A stretch of 64,000 nt of DNA, taken from the NCBI GenBank assembly GCA_963767835.1, contig CAVYFY010000017.1, positions 62,001 through 126,000 of the forward strand. Reading direction: 5' to 3'. Below, in pieces: positions 28,709 through 37,800 of the stretch. The notes below the pieces were generated by a model. The model was given only the letters and a program-made list of their open reading frames with translations, searched no databases and was not told the DNA's origin. Each line of letters starts with the position of its first letter. Positions within the stretch are counted from its first letter, which is position 1. This DNA comes from SIAQ01 sp963767835 (lineage in GTDB: Bacteria > Planctomycetota > Planctomycetia > Gemmatales > Gemmataceae). The position numbers and the translations under genes were made by a program.

Positions 28709-28836
28709 GGATGGACTCCTTTCCAATTGAAGAAATCGCCAACCTTGGCATCTTCCGCGCTGGAAGAAAAGCTGAGATTGATTATAACAACCGGCTGCGA
28801 GGAAGGCCAGCAAAAAAACGGGCAAATTATAAATAA

Positions 28837-28845
28837 AAGATGCCG
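28837..28845. repeat. 9-bp target duplication, left copy
   Basis: AGATGCCGC directly before the left inverted repeat of the ISKra4-like element. The same nine bases follow the right end at 30565-30573. Confidence 0.85.
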
Positions 28846-30564
28846 CGGGTGCAGGACCGTCTTTGCAGCTGCAAGGTGTTTGTCCTACAAAGATACACAG
28901 GGAGAAAAAACACTGTGTCGTAAGTTCATGGAGGGACAAGCGATGGCATCCTGGAGCATTTCCGACGATAAGCAAAAAGAGCTGCTCGAACTCGCACAGG
29001 CGTGGGGGAAAGTGGTCGCTCGGCGAGCATGTGAGAGCCAACCTCTCAAGGCCGACACGCACATCACACCGATGGAGGATGTCGCTTTTCAAGTTGGCCA
29101 AGCGCTCACCCAGGGTGTGCTGCAAGCCCTGTTGGAGCAGCACGCCCAGCAACTTCCTGCCGAGATCGCTTGCCCCGCTTGCCAAGCGCCGTGCCCGGTC
29201 AAACGCGAGCCACGGGTGTTGCATTTGCGTGGCGGCGGCGTCATCGAATACGATGAACCGGTCGGTGAATGCTCGTCCTGTCGGCGAGCCTTTTTCCCCC
29301 TCGCGACTGGAGCTGGGCCTGGACAATCATAGCTACACGCCAACGGTGCTTGCCAACATCGTCTTTGCGGGCGGCGATGCCAAATCGTTTGGCAAGGGCG
29401 AAGCGTATTTGCGTCGGCTCGCGGAGTTGGACATCACCGGCCGGCACGTGGGCCGCTTGACCGAGAAGATCGGCGCGGAGTTGGCACGCCAACGAGACGA
29501 AGAGGTCGCGCTCTATCGCCGCCGCGAGTTGCCCGCGGCGGTCGAGGTAACGCCGGCCGCCGTGGTGGTGGAAGTCGATGGTGGCCGCGTGCAGACGCGC
29601 ACGCCCGCGCAGGGGTTTGGCGTTCACGATCCGCATTGGCGTGAAGACAAAGCCGCCTGCTTGTGCACGCTGCACAGCACGGAGTGCGCGACTGATCCGC
29701 ACCCGGAAGTGCCGCGTTGTTACCTCAATCGCGACTATGTGCGCACGCTGGTAGATGAAATGCACGCACAGCGGGGAGGCGTGAAAAACCAGGGAAAACC
29801 CACAAAAAACGCCGACCCGCCGCCAAGCGTGGACGAGACCGCGCCGCCTGGCAAGACGCCGCGCTGGCAGCCGGAACGTCTGGTGCGCACGGTGGTGGCG
29901 ACGCTGGAAGACAGCGATGCCTTTGGTCCGATGGTGGCGGCCGAAGCGCAGCGGCGCAATTTCTTCGCGAGTCCGCGTGCGGCCTTCGTGGGCGATGGTC
30001 AAGCCTACAACTGGACCATTCACCGCACGTGGTTTCCGAACTTCACCGACATCGTTGACTTTGTGCATGGCACCAGTTACGTGTATCAAGCCGCGCGGGC
30101 GAGCGTGGCTCCGGGCGAAGACAGTTGGCCGACGTATGTGCGTTGGATCACGGCCGTGTGGCAAGGACAGGTGGCGAACGTGCTGGCGGACCTGCGTGTT
30201 TTGGTGGGGCCGTCGTCAGCGATCCAAGACCCGGCTCGGTTAGCGGCGTTGCAAGAATCGTTGACCTACTTGCAGAACAACGAAAGCCGCATGGACTATC
30301 CGCGTTATCGTCGGCTGGGATTGCCGATCGTCTCGGCGCTGGTGGAATCGCTGGTAAAGGAAATCAACTGGCGTGTAAAAGGAACGGAGAAGTTCTGGAA
30401 CGACCCGGCAGGCGCCGAAGCGATCCTGCAAGTGCGAGCGGCGTTGTTGTCCGAGGACGATCGCCTGACAAACTACCTCGCAAATCGCGTCGGCAAACCC
30501 TACCGCCGGGAACGTGCGCGAGCGGCGTGAGATAGCGAAGACCTACAATGGCGGTCCTGCACCC
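28846..30564 (+). mobile_element. ISKra4-like insertion sequence, 1,719 bp
   Basis: The ends are inverted repeats of about 22 bp: the left reads GGGTGCAGGACCGTCTTTGC, the right in reverse complement reads GGGTGCAGGACCGCCATTGT. It is flanked by an exact 9-bp duplication AGATGCCGC. One transposase gene fills it. The intact ends and target duplication mean the insertion is recent or well kept. It landed between the amidotransferase-like gene and the CBM9-like gene. Confidence 0.9.
28943..30530 (+). CDS. ISKra4-like transposase (frame change at TTTTTCCCCC)
   Basis: The ATG at 28943 follows GGAGGG. The first 120 residues include a zinc-binding pair of CxxC motifs (CPACQAPC and CSSCRRAFFP). The frame then ends at 29332, and the family sequence continues one base over from the run TTTTTCCCCC near 29290-29302 as SRLELGLDNHSYTPTVLANI. 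Conserved core blocks follow: VVVEVDGGRVQTR, FVGDGQAYNWTIHRTWFPNF with IVDFVHGTSYVYQAA, and SLVKEINWRVKGTEKFW. The candidate acidic residues lie in VDGG, VGDG and VKEINWR. The length is one over a multiple of three. Either a programmed +1 shift at CCC-C or a one-base homopolymer insertion explains the break. Confidence 0.82.
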
Positions 30565-30573
30565 AGATGCCGC
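30565..30573. repeat. 9-bp target duplication, right copy
   Basis: AGATGCCGC directly after the right end of the insertion sequence, identical to 28837-28845. Confidence 0.85.
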
Positions 30574-30612
30574 CGCCATTTCAGGGAGCAGGCGAGGCTG
30601 GCGCATCAGCCG

Positions 30613-31269
30613 TTATGGCGTCAACTCCAGCACCCCCCACAAGCTCGGATCCTCCCAGAACGGAAACTCCGGCGACAGGCTCAAAAGTTGCTCGCCGAGT
30701 TCGTCGTCGCGCACGGCGTAGAAGAAGCCGAGGCGGCGATGTTCGAGCGGGTCGTAGCCGGTGAGGGCGGCAGCGGGGAGGAAGGCTTCGAGGAGATAGC
30801 CGCTTTTGCGCTGATGGACTTTCAGGAGCACGCTGCCGGGCGTTGCCAGCGGCGCATCTTCGAGGGCGCGGTTGATCTTGGTCTGGACGAAGGCGGGTTC
30901 GTCATGATCGGGGCCTGCGCCGGAGGCGAGGACGTGGAATTGATGGCAGTAACGGCTGCCGCGATGGCTGGCGCGGGCGTCGCGGGTGTCGAGCCAGACG
31001 GTGACGCCGTCCGAGCCGCGTGGCCGATCGATATTGCCGACTGCCGGCTGCTGCTTGCCGCGCACTTCGACTTCGATGCCGATGCCCATTTCGTTCCATG
31101 CCAGCCGCACCTCGGCGAAGTTTCGGCCTTCATCCATGCCGGCGAAATTGTCGAGGCTGCAATCGGCAGGCAATTCCAGTAGACGCGCATTGCGCGGCAA
31201 GGGCATCGCCTTGACATATTGGCACGGATGAGCGACGCGAAACAAAAAGCGATGTGGCACGAGCGGCAT
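30613..31269 (-). CDS. carbohydrate-binding family 9-like protein
   Basis: From the ATG at 31269 this is a 218-residue protein. It resembles the CBM9-like (DOMON-type) domain found in many planctomycete proteins, with the pattern RLAWNEMGIGIEVEVRG, DGVTVWLDTRDARASHRGSR, and the end pattern RRLGFFYAVRDDELGEQLL then WGVLEL. No signal peptide or membrane segment is clear, so it may be cytoplasmic or use another route. A sugar-binding role is inferred from the family only. Longer in-frame starts lie in the hairpin repeat at 31285-31350 and are unlikely. Confidence 0.72.
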   Translation of the reverse strand: MPLVPHRFLFRVAHPCQYVKAMPLPRNARLLELPADCSLDNFAGMDEGRNFAEVRLAWNEMGIGIEVEVRGKQQPAVGNIDRPRGSDGVTVWLDTRDARASHRGSRYCHQFHVLASGAGPDHDEPAFVQTKINRALEDAPLATPGSVLLKVHQRKSGYLLEAFLPAAALTGYDPLEHRRLGFFYAVRDDELGEQLLSLSPEFPFWEDPSLWGVLELTP

Positions 31270-31284
31270 TGGCAGAATCCTTTC

Positions 31285-31350
31285 GTTTAGCCGGCGCGCT
31301 TGCTCGCCGCTGCAAGCGATCCATGCGGCGAGCAAGCGCGCCGGCCAAAC
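31285..31350. repeat. long perfect hairpin upstream of the CBM9-like gene
   Basis: GCCGGCGCGCTTGCTCGCCG pairs exactly with CGGCGAGCAAGCGCGCCGGC 14 to 16 nt away, and the stem extends further on both sides with one mismatch. It would be transcribed in the 5' leader of the CBM9-like gene. It looks like a dispersed intergenic repeat; a regulatory role is possible but not shown. Confidence 0.65.
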
Positions 31351-31365
31351 GCTCGCAAGCGACGG

Positions 31366-32181
31366 CTAGCTGATCTTCTTCTCCGGCTTCTGCGTGGGCG
31401 GCCTCGGCGATGAAGGCGTCTTCTTCAGCTTCTCCAGCGTCGCCTCCAGTCCAGCGCGCTGCGATTGATAGAGCCGGGCGTTCTCAATCGCCTCCGACCA
31501 GCGCGGCTTGATATCGTCAATCGAAATCTTGAGCTGCGTTTGCGCCTTGAACTCCATGTCGATCAATTGATAAAGGCCCGGATGGACATATTTGTTCAAT
31601 TCATCGGTGCCGGTCATCTTGGCAACAAGCCCCTTGGTTTTCAACGTGTCCGCTTCCATTTCCGCATCGACGTCGCTACCTTCCTTTAGTGCGCGCTTGA
31701 GATCTTCGCCATATGTCTGGTACGACTTCTTGATGTTGGCCAGCGCCGTTTCCTCCTGGGCGGGCTTGCCGAGGGTGCTGTTCGGCGTGTCGAGGACGAG
31801 GCCCCCCTCCTTGAATTTCTTGACTTCCAGCTCGCCCGGGGCGAACTGGAGCCGCTTCATCTCGGCCCGGAAGTGCAGATGGTTGTTGGCGAGGTAGGCT
31901 TCATTTTCGCGAATCTGATCCAGGGCCGGCTTGACGTAGGAGTAGGTCAGATCGCGCGTGTTCTTGGCTTCGATCAAGGCCGCCTGGCTTTTGTCGATCG
32001 CCGACGCATGCCGTACCCACTCTTTCGGATTGCCCTCGGCGTCATAAACCAGGACTTCCCGGTGCGGCTCTTTCCAGCCGAAGTCCCTGGGCTGCAAAAA
32101 GAGCATGATCGCCCAGCCCATGCCGGCGATGCTCAGGATCGTGTGCACGAGCACCAGCGATTTGGCAAAGAAATTGATCAT
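31366..32181 (-). CDS. membrane-anchored coiled-coil protein, second of a coupled pair
   Basis: The 271-residue protein has one N-terminal membrane helix (SLVLVHTILSIAGMGWAIML), followed by an outward or cytoplasmic helical region rich in Lys, Glu, Leu and Ala. A stretch near the end (EAIENARLYQSQRAGLEATL) is coiled-coil-like. Its ATG overlaps the stop of the upstream gene by four bases (ATGA), so the two are translated together. I do not recognise a family; the pair appears to be a planctomycete membrane complex of unknown job. Confidence 0.72.
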   Translation of the reverse strand: MINFFAKSLVLVHTILSIAGMGWAIMLFLQPRDFGWKEPHREVLVYDAEGNPKEWVRHASAIDKSQAALIEAKNTRDLTYSYVKPALDQIRENEAYLANNHLHFRAEMKRLQFAPGELEVKKFKEGGLVLDTPNSTLGKPAQEETALANIKKSYQTYGEDLKRALKEGSDVDAEMEADTLKTKGLVAKMTGTDELNKYVHPGLYQLIDMEFKAQTQLKISIDDIKPRWSEAIENARLYQSQRAGLEATLEKLKKTPSSPRPPTQKPEKKIS

Positions 32182-34034
32182 GGCTGCTTCTTGCCCCCCT
32201 TCTGGGCCGGCGTCTTGAAATAGCTAAGCTCCAAAGCGCGAATTTCCGCTTCGAGCCTGAAGTTCGTGTCGGCGGCGTCGGACAATTCGAGCAAGGCCTC
32301 GTGCAACTGCACCTGGAAAGTGCGCAACTCCTTGACGTACTTCTCGGTCCCTTGGCGGGCCTTGAGCAGTTTCTCGGAGACATCCTTGTACTGCGCGAGG
32401 CGCTTGTCGTAGAGCTCCCGGTATTTATCGCGCTGGATTTTCTTCTCGGTGAGCCGTTTCGCGGCAGCGTCGATCTGCTCGACGATGCGTTGCATGCGAT
32501 CGATCTGGCCGGGCTGATAGTCGATGATGCCGCTGGTGCGCATTTGCACGAGCTTGTCCTCGACCTTGGCGGTGAAAGTCCTGCCGTCGCGATCTTCGTT
32601 GACGCGCTGCTCCATGCGCTGTTCGAGGACGCGCATCGTCTCCACATAGGCGATCGAGGCGTTAGTGAATTCGTACAGCCCGCTCACCGTCTGGGCTCGC
32701 TCGATTCCCTTGGCATAAAGCTTCTTGTCGAGCGCCGGCGCCTGCACCTGGCCAAGCGTGAACAGGATGAATGCGATCATCTGGCGTTTCTCAATGCTGT
32801 CGCGCTCCAGTGCCGGACCGGATCCTTGGCCGTCGGGCTTCTTGTTCCAAAAGTCGTCGCCCATGTTGAAACGGGCGTCATATTGGGAAGCGACAGCAGC
32901 TTGCAGGCGCTTATCGAGCAGCTCCTCCACGTCCTTCAGCTTGAACTTGCCACGGTCGGCAATGCGCTCGACGTCGGTGCGCTTGAGATCGCCGGGCCGG
33001 AACAGGTTGATCGGGGCGAGGATGTCGTAATAGATGCGCCGCTGCACCGCTTCATCGACGAGGGCATCCAGTTCCGCTCCCTTGGCGTTGGCGAGGTCCT
33101 CCTCGATTCGATCGACCACCCAGATTCGGCGTGGCCGGCCTTTATCCTTCGCCACATCGGAATAATCCAGGGCGATCGGGAAGAGGATCTTCTGCACAAG
33201 GGCCCGCTTGACGAGCTCATCCAGATCCTTGCCGGCGGCGTTCTTGATCTGCTCCTCCATCTTTTTCGCTTCGGCGGAATCCCACGTCATGATGAACAGC
33301 GACTTCTGCACGAACTCGATTTTCTCGGCGTCTTTCTTCTTTTCAAAGACCTCTTTCACCTGCTTGGCGGCGTCGGCGATTTGGCCGGGCAATTTCTGGC
33401 GCACAAAATCGATGGCTGCTTCGAGCGTGGCGAAGCGCTCATTCTTCGGCACGGTGCTGCCGTAGAGATCTTCGAGCAAGGCATCGGTCATGTCGTCAAC
33501 GGTCAATCGCAGCGGAGGCGGTTCCTCGACCGGCAGGAAATCCTTTGCCTTGGAACCTTCGGTGCCGGGCCTTTTTTTGAATGCCTCCTCCAGCTGGCGA
33601 CCCGTCAAGCGCATGACGGGCCGAGTCTCGTTGGAAATCGACGGATCGGTTTTCTCCTCGTTGAGCGGCAATCCCAGCATCTGCACGTAATTGAAGGTTG
33701 CTCGATAGGAATATTGGGTGCGTACCGCGTGATCCATGAAGCCAATCGTGATGAACGTCGGCACGGCGATCCAGTTGAGCAGGATCAGCGCGATGGTCGT
33801 CCGGGTCAGCTTCGCCCTCGGCGGCTTGGGCTTCTCTTCCGCTTCGTCCGCGCCGCCATGCAGCGCCCCGGCCCCGTCCGCATCGGCTTCAGTCATTTCG
33901 GCGTCGTCCGCGTCGGCTTGCGCTTCGTGTGCAGCGTCGTCGGTTTCGGCATCGGCCTCCCCAGCCTGCGCGATATCTTCGTCATCGACGACCTTCTTGC
34001 TGGTCGTCTTTTTGTCACGTTTGCTCTTGGCCAT
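32178..34034 (-). CDS. large coiled-coil membrane protein, first of a coupled pair
   Basis: From the ATG at 34034 (MAKSKRDKKTTSKKVVDDED) the protein has 618 residues. It begins with a Lys-rich stretch and an Asp/Glu/Ala-rich disordered tail of about 70 residues, then a single membrane helix (TIALILLNWIAVPTFITIGF). About 480 mostly helical residues follow, with a strong coiled coil near the C-terminus (RIVEQIDAAAKRLTEKKIQR, DVSEKLLKARQGTEKYVKEL). The in-frame region to 34070 has no ribosome site. The topology, with a short acidic cytoplasmic tail and a long helical domain across the membrane, is like a tether or scaffold. Family unknown. Confidence 0.75.
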   Translation of the reverse strand: MAKSKRDKKTTSKKVVDDEDIAQAGEADAETDDAAHEAQADADDAEMTEADADGAGALHGGADEAEEKPKPPRAKLTRTTIALILLNWIAVPTFITIGFMDHAVRTQYSYRATFNYVQMLGLPLNEEKTDPSISNETRPVMRLTGRQLEEAFKKRPGTEGSKAKDFLPVEEPPPLRLTVDDMTDALLEDLYGSTVPKNERFATLEAAIDFVRQKLPGQIADAAKQVKEVFEKKKDAEKIEFVQKSLFIMTWDSAEAKKMEEQIKNAAGKDLDELVKRALVQKILFPIALDYSDVAKDKGRPRRIWVVDRIEEDLANAKGAELDALVDEAVQRRIYYDILAPINLFRPGDLKRTDVERIADRGKFKLKDVEELLDKRLQAAVASQYDARFNMGDDFWNKKPDGQGSGPALERDSIEKRQMIAFILFTLGQVQAPALDKKLYAKGIERAQTVSGLYEFTNASIAYVETMRVLEQRMEQRVNEDRDGRTFTAKVEDKLVQMRTSGIIDYQPGQIDRMQRIVEQIDAAAKRLTEKKIQRDKYRELYDKRLAQYKDVSEKLLKARQGTEKYVKELRTFQVQLHEALLELSDAADTNFRLEAEIRALELSYFKTPAQKGGKKQP

Positions 34035-34285
34035 GGCATGCGTCTCGAAGTAGGAAGCCGCTTGAGTCAATTCCGGCGACCATTAGCAATTGTGGCCGAT
34101 TTCGGGTCGGTTGCCAAGGGAAATATCGCTTGAAACGAGGGGAAATGCGCTATCGGCGGCGAGCTTGCCGATTTTGCGAATAAATCGGATGAGCCGGGCT
34201 CAACAAAACTCGCGCATCTCCCTTTTGCGAAAATGTTTCTATGGCTATCATAATATTTTCCCGAAGCCCCGTTGAAAGGAACATT

Positions 34286-34975
34286 ATGAAGAGCAAATCG
34301 GCCCTCGCCATCGCCGTGGCAGCCGGCACCCTGGCAATCCTCGTGGCGGCCAGCGCACCCGCTCAGCCGCAACCGCAGCCCCAGCTTTTGACCACGCCGC
34401 TTTTTCCACTCAAGGTCGGCACGCGCTGGACCTACGCCGTGACCACCGGAAATGACCTGCCGGGCAAGAAAGAAGCCAAGAAAACCGTCACGATCGAAGT
34501 GGAACGCGAAGAGCCTTATCTCCGCAAGAAAAAGAACGCAGAGAACAAAGACGTTGAAATCAAAAACACCGGCTTCATCCTCAAGGCGGTCGGCGGCGCC
34601 AAGGAACAGCGCGATCATGTCGTCGTCCTCGAAGACGGCGTCTACAAGGTCTTCGTCGCCGACACCCAGATGAGTCCGCCTCTGTGTGCCATCAAGTTCG
34701 GCAAGGGCGAACCATGGCGAGCTGACAGCAAGAGCGGCAACACGACCGTCAAGGGAACTTACACCCTGAAGGCGACCAGCGTCAAGGTCCCGTACCGCAA
34801 CTTCGACGACGCCAAGAAGACCTTCCTGGTTTCCTTCACCAACAACATTATCGGCATCGATCGCGTTGAGGTCGATTGCTGGTACGTCATCGACATCGGC
34901 ATGGTCAAACAGCGCGTCCTGGAAAAAGGCCATGAGATCGTGCTGGAGCTGGAAAAATTCGAACCCGCGAAATGA
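34286..34975 (+). CDS. secreted hypothetical protein, 229 residues
   Basis: The ATG at 34286 follows GAAAGGA and gives a signal peptide (MKSKSALAIAVAAGTLAILV then AASAPAQP). A Pro/Gln-rich linker follows, then a beta-rich domain that starts LFPLKVGTRWTYAV, a pattern seen in many planctomycete exported proteins. The C-terminus has RVEVDCWYVIDIGMVKQRVL. It is probably periplasmic. No enzyme motif is visible. Confidence 0.78.
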   Translation: MKSKSALAIAVAAGTLAILVAASAPAQPQPQPQLLTTPLFPLKVGTRWTYAVTTGNDLPGKKEAKKTVTIEVEREEPYLRKKKNAENKDVEIKNTGFILKAVGGAKEQRDHVVVLEDGVYKVFVADTQMSPPLCAIKFGKGEPWRADSKSGNTTVKGTYTLKATSVKVPYRNFDDAKKTFLVSFTNNIIGIDRVEVDCWYVIDIGMVKQRVLEKGHEIVLELEKFEPAK

Positions 34976-34982
34976 AATCCGA

Positions 34983-35096
34983 AATTTGGCCACGGATGAA
35001 ACACGGACGGAACACGGATGGGGAACCGTGCGTTAATCCTCGCTTCTCCCTGTCTTTTTCCGTGTTTAATCTGTGTTCCATCCGTGGCTGGATTTT
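34983..35096. repeat. CCACGGATG-type intergenic inverted repeat (complete)
   Basis: The left arm reads GGCCACGGATGAAACACGG; the right arm ends GTGTTCCATCCGTGGC. It is the same family as 22344-22442 and as the sites split by the 1.7 kb element. It lies between a secreted-protein gene and the permease gene. Confidence 0.8.
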
Positions 35097-35142
35097 TGGA
35101 AATACTGTGATTCGGAATCCGGATTAGCGTTAGGGAAATCTC

Positions 35143-36525
35143 ATGCAATCATTCTTCCAGCTCATCGAGCGCACGTTCCTGGAGATGATCCACGATCCGG
35201 TCAATTTGACGGCAGGGCTGATTGCCTTGATCGCGATTTTCGGCGGCGCCGCCTACGTCCTTGTCTATCCGAAGTTGTTCATGCTGGGCCTGAAAAACCT
35301 GCGCCGCAATCTTGTCCGCACCCTGCTCACCGGCACTGCCATCGGCGTCCTCGCGTTCATGATCACGATGATCTGGACCGTCATTTATTTCATCGGTCTC
35401 GCCACCACCGAACGTTCCAAGGATCTCAAGATCATCATCACCGAACGCTGGCAGATTCCCAGCCAGATGCCGATGACGCACGGCCATTACCTCGATCCCT
35501 CCCCCAAGGGCAACCTGATGCCGGAACTGCGCGGCTCGGACGGCAAGCCCCTTTACTACGGTCCGGACGATTTCATGATCTGGTCCTTCTACGGCGGCAC
35601 CATGGACCCCACCAAGCTCACCCTCGAGAATATGATCTTCTTCTTCGCGATGAGTCCCGACAGCATCGTGCCCATGATGGACGATCTGGCCGATCTCGAT
35701 CCAAAACTCATCAAGGCGCTCAAGGACAACAAACAAGGCTGCCTGCTTGGCGTCGATAAGATGCAGACGGTCAACAAACGCGTCGGCGAGCGCTTCAAGC
35801 TGACCAGCATCAATTACAAGGGCATCGACCTGGAATTCGAGATTCTCGGCGTCTTGCCGGACGGGCGCTACAACCAGAGCGCCATCATGCACATCGATTA
35901 CTTCAATCAATCCTTCGACGATTATGCCCGCAAGAAAGGCGTGGCCCATCCGCTGGCGACGCGCAACTTGAACCTGATCTGGATTCGCGTTAGCGACAAG
36001 GAGCAATTCGACAAGGTCGGCTCGATCATCGAAAACGCGGCGGTGCTGAAGGACCGGCCCGTCAAGGTCGAAACCGCGTCCTCGGGCATCAGCTCGTTTC
36101 TCGACGCCTTCAAGGATTTGCTGATGGCCCTGAAATTCCTGGTAGTGCCGCTCATGTTGGTGGTGATGACGATGGTGATGGCGGTAGCGATCTCGATCAC
36201 GGTGCGCGAACGCCGCATGGAGATGGCAGTGATGAAAGTGCTCGGCTATCGGCCCAACCAGATCTTGTTCCTGGTGATCGGCGAAGCGCTTTTCATCGGG
36301 GCGATGTCGGGGTTCCTGGCGGCGCTAGTGACGTATGTGGGATTCAATCAGATATGGGGCGGCATCCCGTTCCGCATCGCGTTCTTTCCGGTCTTCCGCA
36401 TCCCGGAGGTCTCGCTCTTCTGGGGCCTGGCCATCGGCGGCTTCACAGCCTTCGTCGGCAGCATCATCCCCGCCTGGACAGCGCGCGGCGTGAAAGTGTC
36501 CGAGGTGTTCTCGAAAGTAGCGTGA
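35143..36525 (+). CDS. FtsX/MacB-type ABC transporter permease
   Basis: The 460-residue protein has the FtsX-like plan: two N-terminal helices, a large extracytoplasmic domain of about 240 residues, then three C-terminal helices. Family blocks are KNLRRNLVRTLLTGTAIGVL and ISITVRERRMEMAVMKVLGY, and the closing IPAWTARGVKVSEV. This family works with a MacB/LolD-type ATPase in lipoprotein or macrolide export or mechanotransmission. No ATPase gene is beside it, so the partner must be elsewhere. It converges on the reverse transcriptase gene, whose stop is 6 bp away. Confidence 0.88.
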   Translation: MQSFFQLIERTFLEMIHDPVNLTAGLIALIAIFGGAAYVLVYPKLFMLGLKNLRRNLVRTLLTGTAIGVLAFMITMIWTVIYFIGLATTERSKDLKIIITERWQIPSQMPMTHGHYLDPSPKGNLMPELRGSDGKPLYYGPDDFMIWSFYGGTMDPTKLTLENMIFFFAMSPDSIVPMMDDLADLDPKLIKALKDNKQGCLLGVDKMQTVNKRVGERFKLTSINYKGIDLEFEILGVLPDGRYNQSAIMHIDYFNQSFDDYARKKGVAHPLATRNLNLIWIRVSDKEQFDKVGSIIENAAVLKDRPVKVETASSGISSFLDAFKDLLMALKFLVVPLMLVVMTMVMAVAISITVRERRMEMAVMKVLGYRPNQILFLVIGEALFIGAMSGFLAALVTYVGFNQIWGGIPFRIAFFPVFRIPEVSLFWGLAIGGFTAFVGSIIPAWTARGVKVSEVFSKVA

Positions 36526-36531
36526 TGCTTG

Positions 36532-37794
36532 CTATGCCGGCCAGGTGATGTGGTCGAAAAGTGCCTGCAACCTGGCGCCGTGTTCCGGATGAAGCATCCT
36601 GGCGTGGGCGATGCGCCCTTGCAGATGGCGGCGAAAATCGGCATGTCCGGTGCGATTCTGCGACGCCGGACCGTGGCGCATGCAGTTGTGCAACGTCGCC
36701 TTCAGCACGTCGAAAACATCGCGCCGCAGGTTCGGCCGGGCATTGACGACGACGCCTGCAAGCTGTTGCCGAACGCTGGTGCGCATGAATCGGCTCTTGT
36801 GAAAGTGCAATTCGAATCCCTCCTCGGCAGCGATGACAGCCACCAAAACTTGAATGCGCCGGGCCGCCCGTTCGAGCCGGTGATCGCCGGAGAACGCGAG
36901 GTCGTCGGCATAGCGAGTGTAGCTGGCGCCAAGCTTCTGCGCCAGCGCGTGCAGGCGCGCATCGAGCCGATAGACAGCCAGGTTCGCCAGCGCCGGCGAG
37001 GTCGGGGCGCCTTGGGGCAAATGTCGCGCTCGCCAGCGCGGCTCGGCGTGAACCTCCTTCGGCGTCCGCGTCGTGCAAAGCCCCGTTAGCAACCGAGCCG
37101 CATCGTGCGGATAGCCGACGGCGCGAAAAATCGCCAGCACCCGTGCCGCCGAAACGGACGCGAAGAAATCGCGCAGATCGAAGCGCAGTACGACGCGTCG
37201 GCCGACGTGCGGTTGGACGTACGACAGGATCGAACGGCCGGCGCGAAACCCGTGGGCGGCGGCGTGCGGCGGAACGTGATCGAGGACCTCGTGCAGAATG
37301 CGCCGCTGGATCGCCTTGAGCGCCGGCTTGGGCACTTCGAGCAACCGCGCCTTGCCCCGGCGGCGCGGCAAGCGAATCGTCACGTAATGCTGTAATTTCG
37401 CCTCGGATTGCTTGAGAGTTAGCCCCTTGACATCCGCGAGCCAATCGAGCCGGCGCGGCGGAATACCGAGCCAGGCCGCCATTTGCCCGGGTGTCGCCAG
37501 CACGGGAACGGTCCACCGCGATGTCATCGTTGCGGGCTCGATTGCAACCGAGCGTACTTCCGGCTCGTGCGGAAGGGACGGTAAAGCCTTGTGCAGAAAA
37601 GCGGCGAGTTTTTTTTCGCTCGGCCGCTGTCCAGCAAATTGCTCCCACACGATCGGCACGACCTTTTCGATTAGGTTTCGGTCATCGGGAAACGCAAACC
37701 AGCCACGTTCCCGCATGGCCAGGCGCGACCAGGCCCCGCTCAGTAGAACGGATGCCAGGCGTTGCAAAAAGGCAGGATCGGTGAGGGTTGTCAT
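36532..37794 (-). CDS. retron-type reverse transcriptase
   Basis: The 420-residue protein has the RT palm and thumb: HGFRAGRSI (residues 181-189), the first catalytic block FDLRDFFASV with Asp206, LPQGAPTSPALANL (259-272), the active-site YADD at 295-298, and the thumb stretch QQLAGVVVN at 343-351. Retron RTs carry a region X (NAxxH) and region Y (VTG); here these positions read YVQPH (192-196) and LAG, so both are variant. Residues 1-130 are an extra N-terminal region ending in a small helical module (LATPGQMAAWLGIPPRRLDW). Directly upstream on the same strand is a 161-nt segment with msr-msd layout. A group II maturase is unlikely, as there is no X/En region. No effector gene is adjacent. 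Confidence 0.9.
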   Translation of the reverse strand: MTTLTDPAFLQRLASVLLSGAWSRLAMRERGWFAFPDDRNLIEKVVPIVWEQFAGQRPSEKKLAAFLHKALPSLPHEPEVRSVAIEPATMTSRWTVPVLATPGQMAAWLGIPPRRLDWLADVKGLTLKQSEAKLQHYVTIRLPRRRGKARLLEVPKPALKAIQRRILHEVLDHVPPHAAAHGFRAGRSILSYVQPHVGRRVVLRFDLRDFFASVSAARVLAIFRAVGYPHDAARLLTGLCTTRTPKEVHAEPRWRARHLPQGAPTSPALANLAVYRLDARLHALAQKLGASYTRYADDLAFSGDHRLERAARRIQVLVAVIAAEEGFELHFHKSRFMRTSVRQQLAGVVVNARPNLRRDVFDVLKATLHNCMRHGPASQNRTGHADFRRHLQGRIAHARMLHPEHGARLQALFDHITWPA

Positions 37795-37800
37795 AAAGAA

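Noticed and set aside
32301..34133. Plus-strand 610-codon frame
   Set aside because: It is antisense to the coiled-coil membrane protein, which has the membrane helix, coiled coil and an overlapping partner gene.
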